A program made the translations under genes and the position numbers. Below the pieces are notes generated by a model. That model had not been told where the DNA came from. It worked only from the letters and a program-made list of their open reading frames with translations, and searched no databases. This document shows positions 18,317-28,450 of a stretch of DNA of 62,808 nucleotides, in pieces (the stretch's first letter is position 1; each line of letters starts with the position of its first letter). This DNA is from Gallionella sp. (GTDB lineage Bacteria > Pseudomonadota > Gammaproteobacteria > Burkholderiales > Gallionellaceae): NCBI GenBank assembly GCA_030681375.1, contig JAUXWM010000071.1, forward strand, positions 1 through 62,808, written 5' to 3'.

Positions 18317-19780
18317 CTACAACCCCAGTTCTCCCCACATCGCATCCACCTTAGCCTTCACCGCTTCATCCATCACTATGGTCGTGCCCCATTCGCGTTG
18401 CGTTTCGCCCGGCCATTTATTAGTGGCATCCAGCCCCATCTTGCCGCCCAGGCCCGATACCGGACTGGCGAAATCGAGGTAATCAATCGGCGTATTTTCG
18501 ACCAGCAGGGTATCGCGCACCGGGTCCATGCGGGTGGTGATCGCCCAGATGACCTCCTGCCAATCGCGGATATTAATGTCGTCATCCACGACGATAATGA
18601 ATTTTGTGTACATAAACTGCCGCAGATAAGACCAGATGCCGAACATTACGCGCTTGGCGTGTCCGGCATATTGCTTCTTGATGCTGACGATGGCCATGCG
18701 ATAACTACAGCCTTCCGGCGGCAGATAAAAATCTTCTATCTCGGGAAACTGCTTTTGCAGCAGCGGCACGAACACTTCATTGAGCGCCACGCCCAGCATC
18801 GCCGGTTCGTCTGGCGGTTTGCCAGTATAGGTGGAATGGTAAATCGGGTCGCGACGCATGGTGATGCGCTCTATGGTGAACACCGGAAATTTATCCTGCT
18901 CGTTATAGTAGCCGGTATGGTCGCCGTATGGCCCTTCCATCGCCATTTCGTCAGGATGAATCACGCCTTCCAGCACGATTTCAGCTGAGGCAGGCACTTG
19001 CAAATCGCTGCCCAGACATTTCACCAGCTCCGTCTTGCTGCCACGCAACAATCCCGCGAACTGATATTCGGACAGACTATCCGGCACAGGCGTGACCGCA
19101 CCCAATATAGTCGCCGGGTCGGCACCGATCACCACCGCGACCGGAAACGGCACGCCGGGGTTTGCCTGACAATGATCGCGAAAATCCAGCGCCCCGCCGC
19201 GATGCGCGAGCCAACGCATGATGACCTTGTTCGGCGCAATCACCTGCTGGCGATAGATGCCGAGATTCTGACGCGATTTAGCAGGGCCTCTGGTCACTAC
19301 CAACCCCCAGGTAATCAGCGGCGCGACATCGCCCGGCCAGCAGTGCTGGATGGGCAGCCTGGACAAGTCCACCTCAGCGCCTTCCCAGACCACATCCTGA
19401 CAGGGCGCAGCAGACACCACTCTGGGCGACATGCTCAGCACCTGCTTGAGCACCGGCCATTTATCCCATGCATCTTTCAGACCTTTAGGCGGCTCGGGTT
19501 CTTTCAGATAGGCCAGCAACTTGCCTACCTCGCGCAACGCCGTTACCGACTCCTCGCCCATACCCAGCGCCACGCGGCGCGGCGTGCCAAACAGATTGGC
19601 AAGCACAGGCATCGTGTGCCCGGCCACATTCTCGAACAATATCGCCGGACCCTGTGCGCGCAATACCCGGTCGCATATCTCGGTCATTTCCAGATGCGTG
19701 GAGACCGGCGCGGTCACACGCTTCAATTCGCCAATTTTCTCCAACTGCGCGATAAAATCGCGTAAGTCACGATATTTCAT
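18317..19780 (-). CDS. ubiD: 4-hydroxy-3-polyprenylbenzoate decarboxylase UbiD
   Basis: This 487-residue decarboxylase needs prenylated FMN from UbiX and removes the carboxyl group of the prenylated ring in ubiquinone synthesis. Family segments include the N-terminal [20 protein letters not shown], the [10 protein letters not shown] region, [11 protein letters not shown] with its metal/cofactor contacts, and [16 protein letters not shown]. The length matches E. coli UbiD (497). It is convergent with dacB. The downstream acyltransferases are separated by a short repeat-rich gap (19781-19857). Confidence 0.97.
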   Translation of the reverse strand: MKYRDLRDFIAQLEKIGELKRVTAPVSTHLEMTEICDRVLRAQGPAILFENVAGHTMPVLANLFGTPRRVALGMGEESVTALREVGKLLAYLKEPEPPKGLKDAWDKWPVLKQVLSMSPRVVSAAPCQDVVWEGAEVDLSRLPIQHCWPGDVAPLITWGLVVTRGPAKSRQNLGIYRQQVIAPNKVIMRWLAHRGGALDFRDHCQANPGVPFPVAVVIGADPATILGAVTPVPDSLSEYQFAGLLRGSKTELVKCLGSDLQVPASAEIVLEGVIHPDEMAMEGPYGDHTGYYNEQDKFPVFTIERITMRRDPIYHSTYTGKPPDEPAMLGVALNEVFVPLLQKQFPEIEDFYLPPEGCSYRMAIVSIKKQYAGHAKRVMFGIWSYLRQFMYTKFIIVVDDDINIRDWQEVIWAITTRMDPVRDTLLVENTPIDYLDFASPVSGLGGKMGLDATNKWPGETQREWGTTIVMDEAVKAKVDAMWGELGL

Positions 19781-19836
19781 AACAACTCCCTGGCTTGCAG
19801 CTTGCAGCTGGTAGCCAACCCCGGTTTTGCTACCCG

Positions 19837-19860
19837 CTACAAGCTACAGACTACAAGCTA
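19837..19860. repeat. Short tandem repeat CTACAAGCTA
   Basis: CTACAAGCTA occurs at 19837-19846 and again at 19851-19860, separated by CAGA. A similar GCTTGCAGCTTGCAGCT run lies at 19793-19809. This filler-like repeat sits between the lpxL-type gene and ubiD and overlaps the acyltransferase stop codon region. Confidence 0.4.
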
Positions 19861-20727
19861 ATAAAATCTCTCTTCGCCTTCCGGCCTGGTTTTGAAGCGT
19901 TTATGCAGCCAAAAATATTGTTCCGGCATTTCCAGTATGCGCTGCTCAATAAATTCGTTCATGCGGCGCGCATCGGCGACGGCATCGCCGCTCGGATAAT
20001 TTTCCCACGCAGGATAAAAAGTCAGCACATAACCCTCGCCGTCCGGCAATATCCGCGTGACGCTGGGCACGACTTTCGCGTCAGCCATCTGCGCGATGCG
20101 TGACACCGAGGTCATGGTCGCTGCAGGCACGCCAAAGAAGGGAATAAATACACCATCCTTGACCCCTTGATCCTGATCGGGCGGATAGATGAACGGCATA
20201 CCCGCGCGCATACCCTTGAGTATGGGACGCAGTCCCTGCTGACGCGAATAGAGGTACTGCTTGCGGAACCGCGCGCGCTTCCTTAACAGCAGATCGGTCA
20301 AATAAAGGTTCTTCTGGTTGGCATACATACACACCGTGTCGGCATGCTGCGCGACCCATTGCCCGCCCGCATCCATGCCGATGAAATGCGGCGTGAGCAA
20401 TATCGCCGATTTGTCCTTGATGGCTTCAAAATGCTCGACACCCTCGACACGTATCAGACCACGGATGCGCTCGGCGCTCGACCACCACAGAATGCTGCGC
20501 TCAATAATGCCGCGACCGAACATCTTGAAGTGATCGCGCATCAATTTCTTGCGCGCTTGATCGCTCATATCAGGGAAACACAGCTTCAAATTAATCTCGC
20601 CCACGCGACGGCGCTCCGCAGCCAGCAGAAAAAGCAGCATCCCGACACCCTTGCCGATAGCGACGATGAGGCGAAACGGCAGCCAGTGTATCAACCACAA
20701 AATAAAAACACCCAGCCTCACCAGCAT
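19858..20727 (-). CDS. LpxL/HtrB-family lipid A acyltransferase, second of a pair
   Basis: This inner-membrane acyltransferase of about 289 residues belongs to the family that adds secondary acyl chains to lipid A. An N-terminal membrane segment (LGVFILWLIHWLPFRLIVAIG) is followed by the catalytic Hx4D motif in LTPHFIGMD and a downstream PPDQDQG segment. The start at 20727 overlaps the upstream gene's stop (TGATG), so the two are coupled. The member (LpxL, LpxM or LpxP) cannot be told from sequence alone. Two adjacent copies suggest two acylation steps by different enzymes. Confidence 0.85.
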   Translation of the reverse strand: MLVRLGVFILWLIHWLPFRLIVAIGKGVGMLLFLLAAERRRVGEINLKLCFPDMSDQARKKLMRDHFKMFGRGIIERSILWWSSAERIRGLIRVEGVEHFEAIKDKSAILLTPHFIGMDAGGQWVAQHADTVCMYANQKNLYLTDLLLRKRARFRKQYLYSRQQGLRPILKGMRAGMPFIYPPDQDQGVKDGVFIPFFGVPAATMTSVSRIAQMADAKVVPSVTRILPDGEGYVLTFYPAWENYPSGDAVADARRMNEFIEQRILEMPEQYFWLHKRFKTRPEGEERFY

Positions 20728-21581
20728 CACGACTCCCTGAGCGCCTGCGTTACTCCGGCAGGCACTTTATAACGGTTATAGCTCCATAAATATTGCGCGG
20801 GAAACTGACGAATCAGACACTCCAGCGCACTGTTGATTTGCTGCGGAACCGGCAGGGAGAAGTCCAGCATCATCGGTTCGATACGGATAAGATAACCTCG
20901 CGTCTGCCGTTCGGCACTGGCAAGCAACACCGATGCGCCACTGGCTTGCGCCAGCCTGCCCACCAGCGTCATGGTATAGGCGGGACGACCAAAAAAATCC
21001 GCCCACTCGCCTTCTCCCACGCTGGGCACCTGATCCGGCAGCAAGCCTATGGCCTCACCGCGCCTGAGCGCCTTGTACAGCAGACGAACGCCACTTACAT
21101 CCGCTTTGGCCAGCCTGACCTGTCCGCGCTCACGACCACCGCGCATTACGCCTTCCAGCCAGCCCAGTCTGGGTGGGCGGTAGAGCACGGTAATCGGCAA
21201 GTGTTGCGCCATATACAGCGAGGCAATTTCGAAACAACCCAGATGCGGCGTCAGGAAGATGATGCCCTTGCCTCGCGCCCGTGCGGCTTCGACATGTTCC
21301 ATTCCCCGGCACTCCGACACGTTGCTTACCACGGCATCGTAGGGCCTGCACCATATCCAGGGCAATTCGACCAGGCTTTTGCCCGCTTCTGCGATACTCG
21401 CAGACAGCAGGCTGTCGTCCAGAGAAAAACCTGCCTGTTGTAAATTCTCCCGCATGTGTGCTGCATACTGCCCTGACATCGCATAGGTCAGCCGACCAAG
21501 CAGCGCACCCAGACGATGCACAACGCTCAGTGGCAGAGAAGATAACAAGCGAAATATGATTTTTAAGAAAAGATGGGTCAT
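20727..21581 (-). CDS. LpxL/HtrB-family lipid A acyltransferase, first of a pair
   Basis: This protein of about 284 residues is of the same family as its downstream neighbour but clearly diverged from it. It has an N-terminal hydrophobic helix, the catalytic Hx4E motif in LTPHLGCFE, and an LLPDQVPS segment equivalent to the substrate-binding PDQ of LpxL. The ATG at 21581 is preferred over a TTG at 21599. It is divergent from metK, with 78 bases between them. It probably acts on Kdo2-lipid A at the inner membrane. Confidence 0.85.
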   Translation of the reverse strand: MTHLFLKIIFRLLSSLPLSVVHRLGALLGRLTYAMSGQYAAHMRENLQQAGFSLDDSLLSASIAEAGKSLVELPWIWCRPYDAVVSNVSECRGMEHVEAARARGKGIIFLTPHLGCFEIASLYMAQHLPITVLYRPPRLGWLEGVMRGGRERGQVRLAKADVSGVRLLYKALRRGEAIGLLPDQVPSVGEGEWADFFGRPAYTMTLVGRLAQASGASVLLASAERQTRGYLIRIEPMMLDFSLPVPQQINSALECLIRQFPAQYLWSYNRYKVPAGVTQALRES

Positions 21582-21659
21582 GTGTGGCGATGCTACCAAG
21601 TTTTACGCAATTTGATAGAATGCTGGTCTTTTAAATATTCGATAAGTGAGTGAGGGGCC

Positions 21660-22823
21660 ATGAGCGAATTTCTATTTACGTCCGAATCTGTATCCGAAGG
21701 CCATCCTGACAAAGTTTCAGATCAAATCTCTGATGCCATTCTGGATGCGATTCTAGCGCAAGACCCGTATGCGCGGGTAGCGGCTGAAACACTGACCAAT
21801 ACCGGCCTGGTGGTTCTGGCTGGCGAAATCACCACCACCGCCAATGTCGATTACATCCAGGTAGCGCGCAACACCATCAAGCGCATCGGCTACGACAACA
21901 CCGAATACGGCATCGATTACAAAGGCTGCGCGGTGCTGGTGGCCTATGACAAGCAGAGCCCGGACATCGCGCAGGGCGTGGATCGCGCCTCCGACGACTA
22001 TCTGAATCAAGGCGCGGGCGATCAGGGGCTGATGTTCGGTTACGCCTGCGACGAAACGCCGACGCTGATGCCACTGGCGATTTATCTGGCCCATCAGGCG
22101 GTACAGCGTCAGGCGCAATTGCGCCACGATGGCCGCCTGCCCTGGTTGCGTCCGGATGCCAAATCGCAGGTGACGATTCGTTACGTCGATGGCAAGCCGC
22201 ATTCCATTGACACCGTGGTGCTTTCGACGCAACACGCGCCGGAAATGACACTGGAACAGATCCGCGAAGCCGCCATCGAAGAAATTATCAAGCCGATACT
22301 GCCTAAGGAATTGATTAAGGGCAACATCAACTTCCTGGTCAATCCGACCGGTCGCTTCGTCATCGGCGGCCCGCAAGGCGATTGCGGCTTGACCGGCCGC
22401 AAGATCATCGTGGACACCTACGGCGGCGCAGCTCCGCATGGCGGCGGCGCGTTCTCCGGCAAGGATCCTTCCAAAGTCGATCGTTCCGCTGCGTACGCAG
22501 GTCGCTATGTGGCGAAGAATATCGTCGCTGCGGGTCTGGCCAGCAAGTGCCTGGTGCAGGTTTCCTATGCCATCGGCGTAGCCAAGCCAACCAGCGTAAT
22601 GGTGGACAGCTACGGCACGGGCAAAATCTCCGACGACAAACTGACCGAACTGGTGCTGCGTCATTTCGACCTGCGCCCGAAAGGCATCGTCAACATGCTC
22701 AACCTGCTGCGCCCCATCTACGAGAAAACCGCTGCGTACGGCCACTTCGGCCGCGAAGAACCGGAATTCACCTGGGAGAGCACAGACAAGGCCGCAGCGC
22801 TGCGTGCTGACGCCGGACTGTAA
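21660..22823 (+). CDS. metK: S-adenosylmethionine synthase
   Basis: This 387-residue enzyme makes SAM from methionine and ATP. It begins with the typical [15 protein letters not shown], and has [12 protein letters not shown], the ATP loop region [16 protein letters not shown] and the C-terminal ARYVAKN-type segment. The length is standard. A GAGGGG ribosome site lies close to the start, and TAGAAT at 21616 is a possible -10. It opens the methyl-cycle block (metK, ahcY, metF). Confidence 0.98.
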   Translation: MSEFLFTSESVSEGHPDKVSDQISDAILDAILAQDPYARVAAETLTNTGLVVLAGEITTTANVDYIQVARNTIKRIGYDNTEYGIDYKGCAVLVAYDKQSPDIAQGVDRASDDYLNQGAGDQGLMFGYACDETPTLMPLAIYLAHQAVQRQAQLRHDGRLPWLRPDAKSQVTIRYVDGKPHSIDTVVLSTQHAPEMTLEQIREAAIEEIIKPILPKELIKGNINFLVNPTGRFVIGGPQGDCGLTGRKIIVDTYGGAAPHGGGAFSGKDPSKVDRSAAYAGRYVAKNIVAAGLASKCLVQVSYAIGVAKPTSVMVDSYGTGKISDDKLTELVLRHFDLRPKGIVNMLNLLRPIYEKTAAYGHFGREEPEFTWESTDKAAALRADAGL

Positions 22824-22891
22824 GTCCATACCCGTGGCGCTTGTCGGCGTTTCGAGAAGTCATCTGTGATGCCAACTCAAAACGCTCATTT

Positions 22892-22921
22892 AAAGCCGCA
22901 TCCATTGGATGCCGCTTTTTT
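22892..22921 (+). terminator. Probable metK terminator
   Basis: GCATCC and GGATGC pair around ATT, extended after one C-C mismatch by AAGC and GCTT, followed by a T tract. It lies about 70 bases after the metK stop and before the HD-GYP gene, so it should separate the two transcripts. Confidence 0.7.
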
Positions 22922-22964
22922 ACATTAGAATCTGTCCTGGCACAAACCAACCATCGAGCGAGCC

Positions 22965-24263
22965 ATGCTAAAAAAAATTCCGGTCAAACAACTGCGCTTG
23001 GGCATGTACATCCACGAGCTAGGCTGCTCGTGGATGGAGCATCCGTTCTGGAGCAAAACTTTCCTGCTGGATGACCCCAAAGACCTTAGCACTCTTCTCT
23101 CCACACAAATCAAAATAGTCCATATAGACACATCAAAAGGCCTTGATGTTGAAATTCAGGAGAGAAGCACTAGCAGTTGCACTGACGATTCATGCACACC
23201 AAGCGACACGGACAATTGCAAAAAATGCTGGCGATTAAACCCTGAGCAGGCAAACAAAACCGAACCCGCAGTAAAAATAAATACGTCCCCCGTTGCCACC
23301 CTGCCGCGAGTCAGCCTCGCTCAAGAAGTGGATCGCGCTGCCCTCATTTGCGCACAATCCAAACATGCCATCGCCTCAATGTTTCAGGAATCACGCATGG
23401 GGCATGCCTTAAACACCGAAGATGCGTTGAACGTTGTCGATGAAATCTCCGGCTCTGTATTGCGCAATTCGGGTGCCTTAATCAGCCTTGCTCGCCTGAA
23501 AAACAAAGATGACTACACCTACATGCACTCCGTCGCCGTCTGCGCACTTATGGTTTCGCTCGCCAAACAACTCGGGCTGGACGACGAGCAAATCCGTCAG
23601 GCGGGACTGGCCGGACTACTGCACGACATCGGCAAGATGATGATTCCTCCCGAAATACTCAACAAACCCGGAAAATTGACCGACGCAGAATTTTTCAGCG
23701 TAAAAAACCACCCCAGCGCAGGGCACAAGCTGCTGCTGCAAAGCGGAGTGACGAGTGACATGACACTGGATGTGTGCCTGCATCACCACGAGAAAGTGGA
23801 TGGCAGCGGCTATCCGGAACGCCTTGCCGCCGAACAGATCAGTCTTTATGCCAAAATGGGAGCAGTATGCGATGTATATGACGCAATCACGTCAAACCGT
23901 CCCTACAAAAACGGCTGGGAACCCGCCGATTCGCTACGCAAGATGGCGGAGTGGAGCAATGGCCATTTTGACCAGCGAATTTTCGAAGCATTTGTACACA
24001 GCATCGGAATTTATCCGATCAGCTCGCTGGTACAGTTGGGATCAGGCCGTCTGGGGGTCGTCATTGAACAATCTGAGAAATCACTGCTGACACCCATCGT
24101 GAAGGTGTTTTTCTCCATAAAATCAAATTGCAGAATCCAGCCTGAGATCATGGATTTGTCTCTGGCTGGCTGCAAAGACAAGATCACTTCCTTCGAAGAT
24201 CCCGCAAAATGGAACATCCCCGACATCCATGAATTGTGGAGCGGCATAGTAGCCACCCACTGA
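22965..24263 (+). CDS. HD-GYP domain c-di-GMP phosphodiesterase with DUF3391
   Basis: This 432-residue protein has an N-terminal DUF3391-type segment (VKQLRLGMYIHELGCSW), a linker with five cysteines between about residues 72 and 87, and an HD-GYP domain. The metal motif is HDIGKM and the signature HHEKVDGSGYP is complete, followed by AVCDVYDAITSNRPY. HD-GYP enzymes hydrolyse c-di-GMP to pGpG or GMP. It sits between metK and ahcY but is flanked by terminator and riboswitch, so it is not clearly part of the methyl-cycle transcript. The cysteine cluster in the linker is unusual and may bind metal. Confidence 0.9.
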   Translation: MLKKIPVKQLRLGMYIHELGCSWMEHPFWSKTFLLDDPKDLSTLLSTQIKIVHIDTSKGLDVEIQERSTSSCTDDSCTPSDTDNCKKCWRLNPEQANKTEPAVKINTSPVATLPRVSLAQEVDRAALICAQSKHAIASMFQESRMGHALNTEDALNVVDEISGSVLRNSGALISLARLKNKDDYTYMHSVAVCALMVSLAKQLGLDDEQIRQAGLAGLLHDIGKMMIPPEILNKPGKLTDAEFFSVKNHPSAGHKLLLQSGVTSDMTLDVCLHHHEKVDGSGYPERLAAEQISLYAKMGAVCDVYDAITSNRPYKNGWEPADSLRKMAEWSNGHFDQRIFEAFVHSIGIYPISSLVQLGSGRLGVVIEQSEKSLLTPIVKVFFSIKSNCRIQPEIMDLSLAGCKDKITSFEDPAKWNIPDIHELWSGIVATH

Positions 24264-24275
24264 AAAACCACCCTC

Positions 24276-24305
24276 TTAGCAAAAAATTCTTTTTACGTTT
24301 ATAAT
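24276..24305 (+). promoter_or_regulatory. Probable sigma-70 promoter of ahcY
   Basis: A perfect TATAAT is at 24300-24305 with a weak TTAGCA -35 at 24276-24281 (18-base spacer). It lies directly upstream of the riboswitch, as expected for a transcript whose leader is the aptamer. Confidence 0.55.
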
Positions 24306-24313
24306 CCGCATCC

Positions 24314-24384
24314 TCCGAGAGGTGCTGCAGCGGGTTTGAACGCCCCCGTCAGGCTCGGGAAGTGATTCTGTATCAACGGCACCT
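24314..24384 (+). ncRNA. SAH riboswitch (S-adenosylhomocysteine-sensing)
   Basis: The leader shows the SAH riboswitch pattern: CCGAG (24314-24318) pairs with CTCGG (24354-24358), the conserved GCTGCAGCGGG follows, and GGTGC near 24321 can pair with GCACC near 24379 to make the pseudoknot; AACGGCACC matches the conserved 3' part. This class turns on genes for SAH recycling when SAH builds up. It lies about 30 bases before the ahcY ribosome site, so release of the Shine-Dalgarno or control of transcription are both possible. Confidence 0.88.
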
Positions 24385-24416
24385 ATTCATTAACCAATAC
24401 AATGAATGGAGTTTTT

Positions 24417-25844
24417 ATGAGCGCTGTTGCAAACGGATTCACCGACTATATCGTCGCCGACATGTCACTGGCCGCATGGGGCCGCAAAGAACTGGCAATC
24501 GCCGAAATCGAAATGCCCGGCCTGATGGCCATCCGCAACGAATACGCAGCCAGCCAGCCGCTCAAAGGCGCGCGCATCACCGGCTCCTTGCACATGACCA
24601 TCCAGACCGGCGTGTTGATCGAGACACTGACCGCACTGGGCGCAGAAGTGCGCTGGGCTTCTTGCAATATCTATTCCACACAGGATCACGCGGCTGCCGC
24701 CATCGTTGCGACCGGCGTGCCCGTGTTCGCAGTTAAAGGCGAGACGCTCACCGACTACTGGGATTACACCCACCGCATCTTCGAATGGCCAAACGCTGCA
24801 AATGGCGACAAAGTCGTCTCCAACATGATTCTGGATGACGGCGGCGACGCAACTCTGTTGCTGCATCTGGGCGCACGCGCCGAGAAAGACGCATCTTTGC
24901 TGAACAATCCCGGCTCCGAAGAAGAAATCTGCCTGTTCAATTCGATCAAGGCCAAGCTGGCTGTTGACAACACCTGGTATTCGACACGTCTGGCCGCAAT
25001 CATGGGCGTAACCGAAGAAACCACCACCGGCGTACATCGTTTGTACCAGATGCATGAGCGCGGCGAACTGAAATTCCCCGCGATCAACGTCAACGATTCC
25101 GTCACCAAGTCCAAGTTCGACAACCTGTACGGTTGCCGCGAATCGCTGGTTGATGCAATCAAGCGTGCAACCGACGTGATGATCGCGGGCAAAATCGCGG
25201 TTATCGTAGGCTACGGCGATGTGGGCAAGGGTTCGGCACAGGCGATGCGCGCGCTGTCCGCGCAAGTCTGGGTCACGGAAATCGACCCTATCTGCGCCCT
25301 GCAGGCGGCGATGGAAGGCTACCGCGTCGTGACCATGGATTACGCCTGTGAGCATGGCGATATCTTCGTCACCACTACCGGCAACTACCATGTCATCACC
25401 CATGACCACATGGCGAAGATGAAAAACAACGCCATCGTTTCCAACATCGGTCACTTCGACAACGAGATCGATGTCGCTTCCCTGAAGAAATACCAGTGGG
25501 AAAACATCAAGCCACAAGTCGATCACGTCATCTTCCCTGACGGCAAGCGCATTCTGTTGCTGGCTGAAGGGCGTCTGGTCAATCTGGGTTGCGGCACCGG
25601 CCATCCTTCCTACGTGATGTCGTCTTCGTTTGCCAACCAGACCATTGCGCAGATCGAACTGTTTACCCGCCTCGACCAGTACCCTGTCGGCGTATACACG
25701 CTACCCAAGCATCTGGATGAGAAAGTTGCACGTTTGCAACTGACTACGCTGAATGCGCAACTGAGCGAGTTGACCGACCAGCAGGCTGCTTACATCGGCG
25801 TACCCAAGAACGGCCCTTACAAGGCTGATCACTACCGCTACTAA
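24417..25844 (+). CDS. ahcY: Adenosylhomocysteinase (SAH hydrolase)
   Basis: This 475-residue NAD-dependent enzyme splits SAH into adenosine and homocysteine, closing the methyl cycle. It has [24 protein letters not shown], the NAD-binding [13 protein letters not shown], and the conserved C-terminus ending [10 protein letters not shown]. The ATG at 24417 has GGAG five bases upstream; an ATG at 24402 does not. The leader carries the SAH riboswitch. An intrinsic terminator follows. Confidence 0.98.
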   Translation: MSAVANGFTDYIVADMSLAAWGRKELAIAEIEMPGLMAIRNEYAASQPLKGARITGSLHMTIQTGVLIETLTALGAEVRWASCNIYSTQDHAAAAIVATGVPVFAVKGETLTDYWDYTHRIFEWPNAANGDKVVSNMILDDGGDATLLLHLGARAEKDASLLNNPGSEEEICLFNSIKAKLAVDNTWYSTRLAAIMGVTEETTTGVHRLYQMHERGELKFPAINVNDSVTKSKFDNLYGCRESLVDAIKRATDVMIAGKIAVIVGYGDVGKGSAQAMRALSAQVWVTEIDPICALQAAMEGYRVVTMDYACEHGDIFVTTTGNYHVITHDHMAKMKNNAIVSNIGHFDNEIDVASLKKYQWENIKPQVDHVIFPDGKRILLLAEGRLVNLGCGTGHPSYVMSSSFANQTIAQIELFTRLDQYPVGVYTLPKHLDEKVARLQLTTLNAQLSELTDQQAAYIGVPKNGPYKADHYRY

Positions 25845-25864
25845 GCCGCACGCGTTATCAGACC

Positions 25865-25900
25865 GCCGCCTCCCTGATACTTTTCAGGTGGGCGGCTTTT
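25865..25900 (+). terminator. Intrinsic terminator after ahcY
   Basis: GCCGCC and GGCGGC form the base of a long hairpin whose upper part pairs CCTGA with TCAGG, followed by TTTT. It lies 20 bases after the ahcY stop and before the small membrane protein gene. Confidence 0.8.
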
Positions 25901-25923
25901 GGCATGTAACCATAAGGAACACG

Positions 25924-26274
25924 ATGAAACTGCTCATAATCTGGATATTGAATGCACTGGCTCTGATCGCCGTGGCGAATTTCGTACCCGGCATTCATGT
26001 AGAAGGATTCACCGCCGCGCTAATCGCTGCATTCCTGCTGGGTCTGGTGAACGCGCTGATCCGTCCCTTGTTGTTACTGCTCACTTTGCCTGTTACCTTA
26101 ATCACGCTGGGCCTGTTTATTTTCGTGATCAACGGACTGCTATTCTGGCTGGTCGGTTCGGTATTGCGCGACTTTATCGTCGACACCTTCTGGCATGGCG
26201 TTCTTGGTGCATTGCTGTACAGTCTGTTTACCTGGGCGCTGGCATCAGCGGCCGCACAATTATTGAGAAAATAA
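25924..26274 (+). CDS. Phage-holin-family (superfamily IV) membrane protein
   Basis: This 116-residue protein consists almost entirely of four hydrophobic segments and contains NALIRPLLLLLTLPVTLITLG-type sequence typical of the PF04020 family, named after a mycobacterial phage holin. These proteins are common chromosomal membrane proteins, and a phage origin is not implied. AAGGAAC precedes the ATG at 25924. The stop overlaps the metF start by one base (TAATG), so the two are coupled. The function is unknown. Confidence 0.8.
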   Translation: MKLLIIWILNALALIAVANFVPGIHVEGFTAALIAAFLLGLVNALIRPLLLLLTLPVTLITLGLFIFVINGLLFWLVGSVLRDFIVDTFWHGVLGALLYSLFTWALASAAAQLLRK

Positions 26275-27104
26275 TGAGCAACTCACCTATCAGTTTCGAA
26301 TTTTTCCCACCTCAAACCAATGAAGGCGTGGAAAAACTCACCCTCGCACGCGGCAAACTCGCCGCGCTCAATCCTGAATTTTTCTCTGTGACCTTCGGCG
26401 CGGGCGGCTCCACCCGCGATCGCACACTGGAGACCGTCACACAAATCAAGGCCGAAGGTTTCGATGCCGCACCCCACCTGTCCTGCGTCGGTTCCACCCG
26501 CGAAAACATTCGCGCCATCCTCAAAACCTATCAGGATGCGGGTATCAGCCGCATCGTCGCATTGCGCGGCGATCTGCCGTCCGGCATGGCCACAGCCGGT
26601 GAATTCCAGTATGCCAACGAGCTGGTGGAATTCATCCGTGCCGAAACCGGCGATCATTTCCATCTGGAAGTCGCGGCCTACCCCGAATTTCACCCGCAAG
26701 CGAAATCCGCGCATGACGATATCCTCAACTTCAAGCGCAAGATCGATGCGGGCGCGAATTCCGCCATCACGCAGTATTTCTACAACGCCGACAGCTATTT
26801 CCACTTCATGGACGAATGTCAGAAACTGGGCATTACCGCCCCTATCGTGCCGGGCATCATGCCCATCGTGCGTTTCTCGCAGCTGGCGCGTTTTTCGGAT
26901 GCCTGCGGTGCGGAAATTCCGCGCTGGATGCGCAAAACCATGGAAGGTTTCGGCGACGACAACGAATCGGTGCAAGCTTTTGGCCGCGACATAGTGACCC
27001 GCATGTGCGAAAGACTGCTGGCAGGCGGCGCACCCGGACTGCATTTCTATACGCTTAACCAATCTGCGCCCTGCATCAGAATTATAGAAGGACTATCACT
27101 GTGA
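26274..27104 (+). CDS. metF: Methylenetetrahydrofolate reductase
   Basis: This 276-residue flavoenzyme reduces methylene-THF to methyl-THF for homocysteine remethylation. It begins ISFEFFPPQTNEG, and has FFSVTFGAGGSTR, IVALRGDLP and AITQYFYNADSY, then PGIMPI and the C-terminal GLHFYTLN. The length matches bacterial MetF (about 296 in E. coli). It overlaps the membrane protein gene upstream and the trhP start downstream, forming a tight operon, and completes the methyl-cycle set with metK and ahcY. Confidence 0.97.
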   Translation: MSNSPISFEFFPPQTNEGVEKLTLARGKLAALNPEFFSVTFGAGGSTRDRTLETVTQIKAEGFDAAPHLSCVGSTRENIRAILKTYQDAGISRIVALRGDLPSGMATAGEFQYANELVEFIRAETGDHFHLEVAAYPEFHPQAKSAHDDILNFKRKIDAGANSAITQYFYNADSYFHFMDECQKLGITAPIVPGIMPIVRFSQLARFSDACGAEIPRWMRKTMEGFGDDNESVQAFGRDIVTRMCERLLAGGAPGLHFYTLNQSAPCIRIIEGLSL

Positions 27105-28447
27105 GTCAGTTACGCGCACCCGAACTATTATTACCTGCCGGCACGCTGGACAAGATGCGTGCCGCCTATGCCTTTGGCGCGGATGCCGTATATGCCGGGC
27201 AACCGCGCTACAGCTTGCGTGCGCGCAACAATGAATTCAAGATGGAAGAGTTACAGATCGGCATACAGGAGGCGCATGCGCTGGGCAAGAAGCTGTTCGT
27301 CGCCAGCAACCTGATGCCGCACAATGCCAAGGTAAAAACCTATATGGCCGACATGGCGCCTGTCATTGAGATGAAACCGGATGCACTGATCATGGCCGAC
27401 CCGGGGCTGATCGCGATGGTGCGCGAACGCTGGCCCGAAGTTGATGTGCACCTGTCTGTTCAGGCCAACACCGTCAATTACGCGGCTGTTAAATTCTGGA
27501 AGTCGCTGGGGTTGACCCGCGTGATCCTGTCGCGTGAGTTGTCGCTGGACGAGATAGCAGAAATCCGCCAGGAATGCCCAGACATGGAACTGGAAGTGTT
27601 CGTGCACGGCGCGCTGTGCATCGCCTACTCGGGGCGCTGCCTGCTGTCGGGCTATTTCAACCACCGCGATGCCAATCAGGGCACTTGCACCAATTCCTGC
27701 CGCTGGGATTACAACATGGACAACGCCGAGGAGAACGGCACAGGCGACATTGAAAAGCTGGATTTCGATTTCGACAAGGCGCTGAGCAATTCCGCGCTGT
27801 CCGATTGCGGAGAACAAAAACGTCATCCCATGGCGGATCGCGTCTACGTCATCTCGCGTCAGGATCATCCGGGTGAGTTGATGCCGGTGATGGAAGACGA
27901 GCACGGCACCTACATCATGAATTCCAAAGACCTGCGCGCAGTGGAACACGTCGAGCGTCTGGCGAAGATTGGCATCGACTCGCTGAAGGTCGAAGGCCGC
28001 ACCAAATCCATCTACTATGTCGCGCGCACCGCGCAGGTGTACCGTCAGGCCATCGACGATGCGGTCGCCGGACGGCCGTTTAACTACGGCCTGCTGGGTG
28101 CGCTGGATGCGCTGGCTAATCGCGGCTATACAGATGGATTTTACGAGCGTCACCACACCCACGAGCAGCAGAATTACATGCGCGGCCACTCCGAGAGCAC
28201 CCGTCAGCAGTATGTCGGCGACATCGTGTCCTGTGCAGGCGGCTATGCCGAAATCGATGTAAAGAATAAATTCCAGGTCGGCGACCGGCTGGAGATCATT
28301 CACCCGACAGGCAACCAGATCATCGACCTATCCGAGATGCGCAACAAGAAGGGCGAGTCCATCACCGTCGCCCCCGGCAGCGGTCATCATGTGCGGATAC
28401 CGATGCAGGGCGAAATGACGAAGGGAATGATCGCGCGGTTTTTGTAG
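27101..28447 (+). CDS. trhP: Prephenate-dependent tRNA uridine(34) hydroxylase TrhP (U32 family)
   Basis: This 448-residue protein of the U32 'peptidase' family corresponds to YegQ/TrhP, which hydroxylates uridine 34 in certain tRNAs without oxygen. It starts APELLLPAGTLDKM and has the core motif EVFVHGALCIAYSGRC with NQGTCTNSCRW, whose cysteines hold an iron-sulfur cluster in this family. The start is a GTG at 27101, overlapping the metF stop by four bases, with GAAGGA upstream. It makes 5-hydroxyuridine, a precursor of wobble modifications. The member assignment is good but not certain among U32 subfamilies. Confidence 0.88.
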   Translation: MSQLRAPELLLPAGTLDKMRAAYAFGADAVYAGQPRYSLRARNNEFKMEELQIGIQEAHALGKKLFVASNLMPHNAKVKTYMADMAPVIEMKPDALIMADPGLIAMVRERWPEVDVHLSVQANTVNYAAVKFWKSLGLTRVILSRELSLDEIAEIRQECPDMELEVFVHGALCIAYSGRCLLSGYFNHRDANQGTCTNSCRWDYNMDNAEENGTGDIEKLDFDFDKALSNSALSDCGEQKRHPMADRVYVISRQDHPGELMPVMEDEHGTYIMNSKDLRAVEHVERLAKIGIDSLKVEGRTKSIYYVARTAQVYRQAIDDAVAGRPFNYGLLGALDALANRGYTDGFYERHHTHEQQNYMRGHSESTRQQYVGDIVSCAGGYAEIDVKNKFQVGDRLEIIHPTGNQIIDLSEMRNKKGESITVAPGSGHHVRIPMQGEMTKGMIARFL

Positions 28448-28450
28448 GCC

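Noticed and set aside
25924..26274. Prophage holin
   Set aside because: The family name comes from a phage, but this gene is coupled to metF and has no phage neighbours.
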